This document shows positions 63,274-64,000 of a stretch of DNA of 64,000 nucleotides, piece after piece. Position numbers and translations under genes: made by a program. Below the pieces are notes generated by a model. It saw nothing but the letters and a program-made list of their open reading frames with translations. It was not told where the DNA came from and ran no database searches. Position 1 is the stretch's first letter; every line of letters begins with the position of its first letter. The DNA is taken from assembly GCF_004001045.1 (NCBI RefSeq), contig NZ_BIMK01000016.1, forward strand, positions 1 through 64,000, given 5' to 3'. This DNA is from Paenibacillus chibensis (GTDB taxonomy: Bacteria; Bacillota; Bacilli; Paenibacillales; Paenibacillaceae).

Positions 63274-64000
63274 CTATTTCAATTGGCTGTACACGTCTTT
63301 CATCGTGTAATAGCTTTGTTTCAGCTGTTCGGTGTATTGGACCGTATCCCATGGCTTCCAAGTGTACGGGACGATATCCTGGACATTCAGGGTACTCGCC
63401 GTTCCGCCCGGCCAGCTTACCTGGCCGCTGCCCCGGTCCACCAGCCAAGGAATCAGCCGGATGCCGTCCGTTTTGGCCGTACTGAACGCGCGGCCTTCCT
63501 TCAGCGGGCTATAATCGATGACCTGCAGCGAGCTCGGGTCCGAGAAGCCGAGAAGCATCCATGGAATGCGCATCTCTATCACATTACCGCTGTACTGCCA
63601 AGAAGTCAGTGAGTCGAACTCGGCCTTGCTGCGGTCCGTTGTCCCCCTTTTCAGCATTCCTATGGTCTTGTCGATAAACGGATGCGCAAAGCGCGTATCC
63701 GGCGGATTCATCTGCAGGCTGATCGCAAGCTTCCACGGATGGAACGGCGTCTCCTGCCCCGCTTTCGTTTCCGGCAGCATCCAGTAGCCTTCCTTGCCGT
63801 ACAAGCGTGCATGAAAATCATAGTCGGCCGCGATTTCCACCTGCGTCTCCTTGTCATTCCCGATTTCAATCAGCGTTTCAGGCGCACCGCCTTCGAGCTT
63901 TTTGCCGGGTAGCTGAGCCGCGGATGGCTGGTTGCCGCCCGCAATTGTATCCGCGCCGATGTAAAGCTTGGACGTCTTCGGATCAAAGCTCTTGTCGAGC
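63274..64000 (-). CDS. Partial large exported-type protein, C-terminal part (runs off the window)
   Basis: The reading frame is open without interruption from the window edge to the stop at 63274 (242 codons visible); the start lies outside. The visible part is beta-rich. A segment near LYIGADTIAGGNQPSAAQLP, then DYDFHARLYGKEGYWMLPE, VIEMRIPWMLLGFSDPSSLQ and DGIRLIPWLVDRG read like a carbohydrate-binding beta-sandwich (CBM9/DOMON-like) domain; this is a visual judgement. The gene is first of the visible polysaccharide operon, 115 bases upstream of the HEAT-repeat gene with no obvious terminator. Its full identity cannot be given from this window. Confidence 0.75.
   Translation of the reverse strand, partial: LDKSFDPKTSKLYIGADTIAGGNQPSAAQLPGKKLEGGAPETLIEIGNDKETQVEIAADYDFHARLYGKEGYWMLPETKAGQETPFHPWKLAISLQMNPPDTRFAHPFIDKTIGMLKRGTTDRSKAEFDSLTSWQYSGNVIEMRIPWMLLGFSDPSSLQVIDYSPLKEGRAFSTAKTDGIRLIPWLVDRGSGQVSWPGGTASTLNVQDIVPYTWKPWDTVQYTEQLKQSYYTMKDVYSQLK

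Overview
The window reads as part of the chromosome of an endospore-forming Bacillales bacterium, most like Paenibacillus. The reasons are a spore photoproduct lyase, YesM/YesN-type two-component genes, YlbL, Amj and YdaT homologues, a Bacillus-type Fnr with its cysteines at the C-terminus, strong GGAGG ribosome sites, frequent TTG/GTG starts, T-box and Mn riboswitch control, and roughly 50% GC. No rRNA, tRNA, insertion sequence, prophage or CRISPR array was seen. The left edge is intergenic; the right edge cuts a gene.

Layout. 0.1-8.4 kb: metal homeostasis and housekeeping (MntR; SplB; znuA-znuC-znuB-ccdA behind a Zur-box-like dyad; metG behind a methionine T-box; zur-yidD). 8.6-11.9 kb: a Fur-box-controlled siderophore binding protein divergent from two FecCD-type permeases. 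12.3-20.6 kb: a secreted copper-amine-oxidase-N/PKD protein, NagZ, and a binding protein/histidine kinase/response regulator trio. 20.9-27.9 kb: an anaerobic block, pflB-pflA, adhE and fnr. 28.3-36.6 kb: a secreted TIM-barrel-like protein, YlbL protease, a divergent IF-3 paralogue, nirBD and several small genes. 36.8-44.1 kb: a sugar/polyol locus with three Gfo/Idh/MocA dehydrogenases, two sugar-phosphate isomerase-like proteins, a ThuA-like protein and an AraC regulator. 44.2-53.6 kb: TerC behind a Mn riboswitch, a TVP38 protein, MsrAB, a MarR/MFS pair, Amj, YdaT, a YitT-like membrane protein and flavohaemoglobin. 53.8-57.3 kb: hxlA-hxlB-hxlR (formaldehyde fixation), a VOC protein and a shortened Crp-family regulator. 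57.3-64 kb: an apparent six-gene exopolysaccharide operon.

How it works together. Near-consensus FNR sites (TGTGA-N6-TCACA) lie upstream of pflB, adhE, nirB, fnr and hmp. In the four clearest cases the site centre is 28.5-30.5 bp upstream of a -10-like hexamer, the geometry of class II activation. Fermentation, nitrite reduction and NO detoxification therefore look like one Fnr regulon encoded within about 33 kb. Metal control is just as dense: MntR, Zur, a Zur-type box, two Fur-type boxes and a Mn riboswitch.

The most unusual region is the right-hand operon. It holds a membrane GT2 synthase, a membrane-anchored HEAT-repeat protein, a nucleotide-sugar dehydrogenase, and a regulator made of a GGDEF-like domain without the GGDEF motif followed by a receiver domain whose phospho-acceptor Asp is Glu. 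It also holds an exported TIM-barrel-like protein that has a paralogue 29 kb away, and a partial protein of unknown function. I did not recognise this as a described system.
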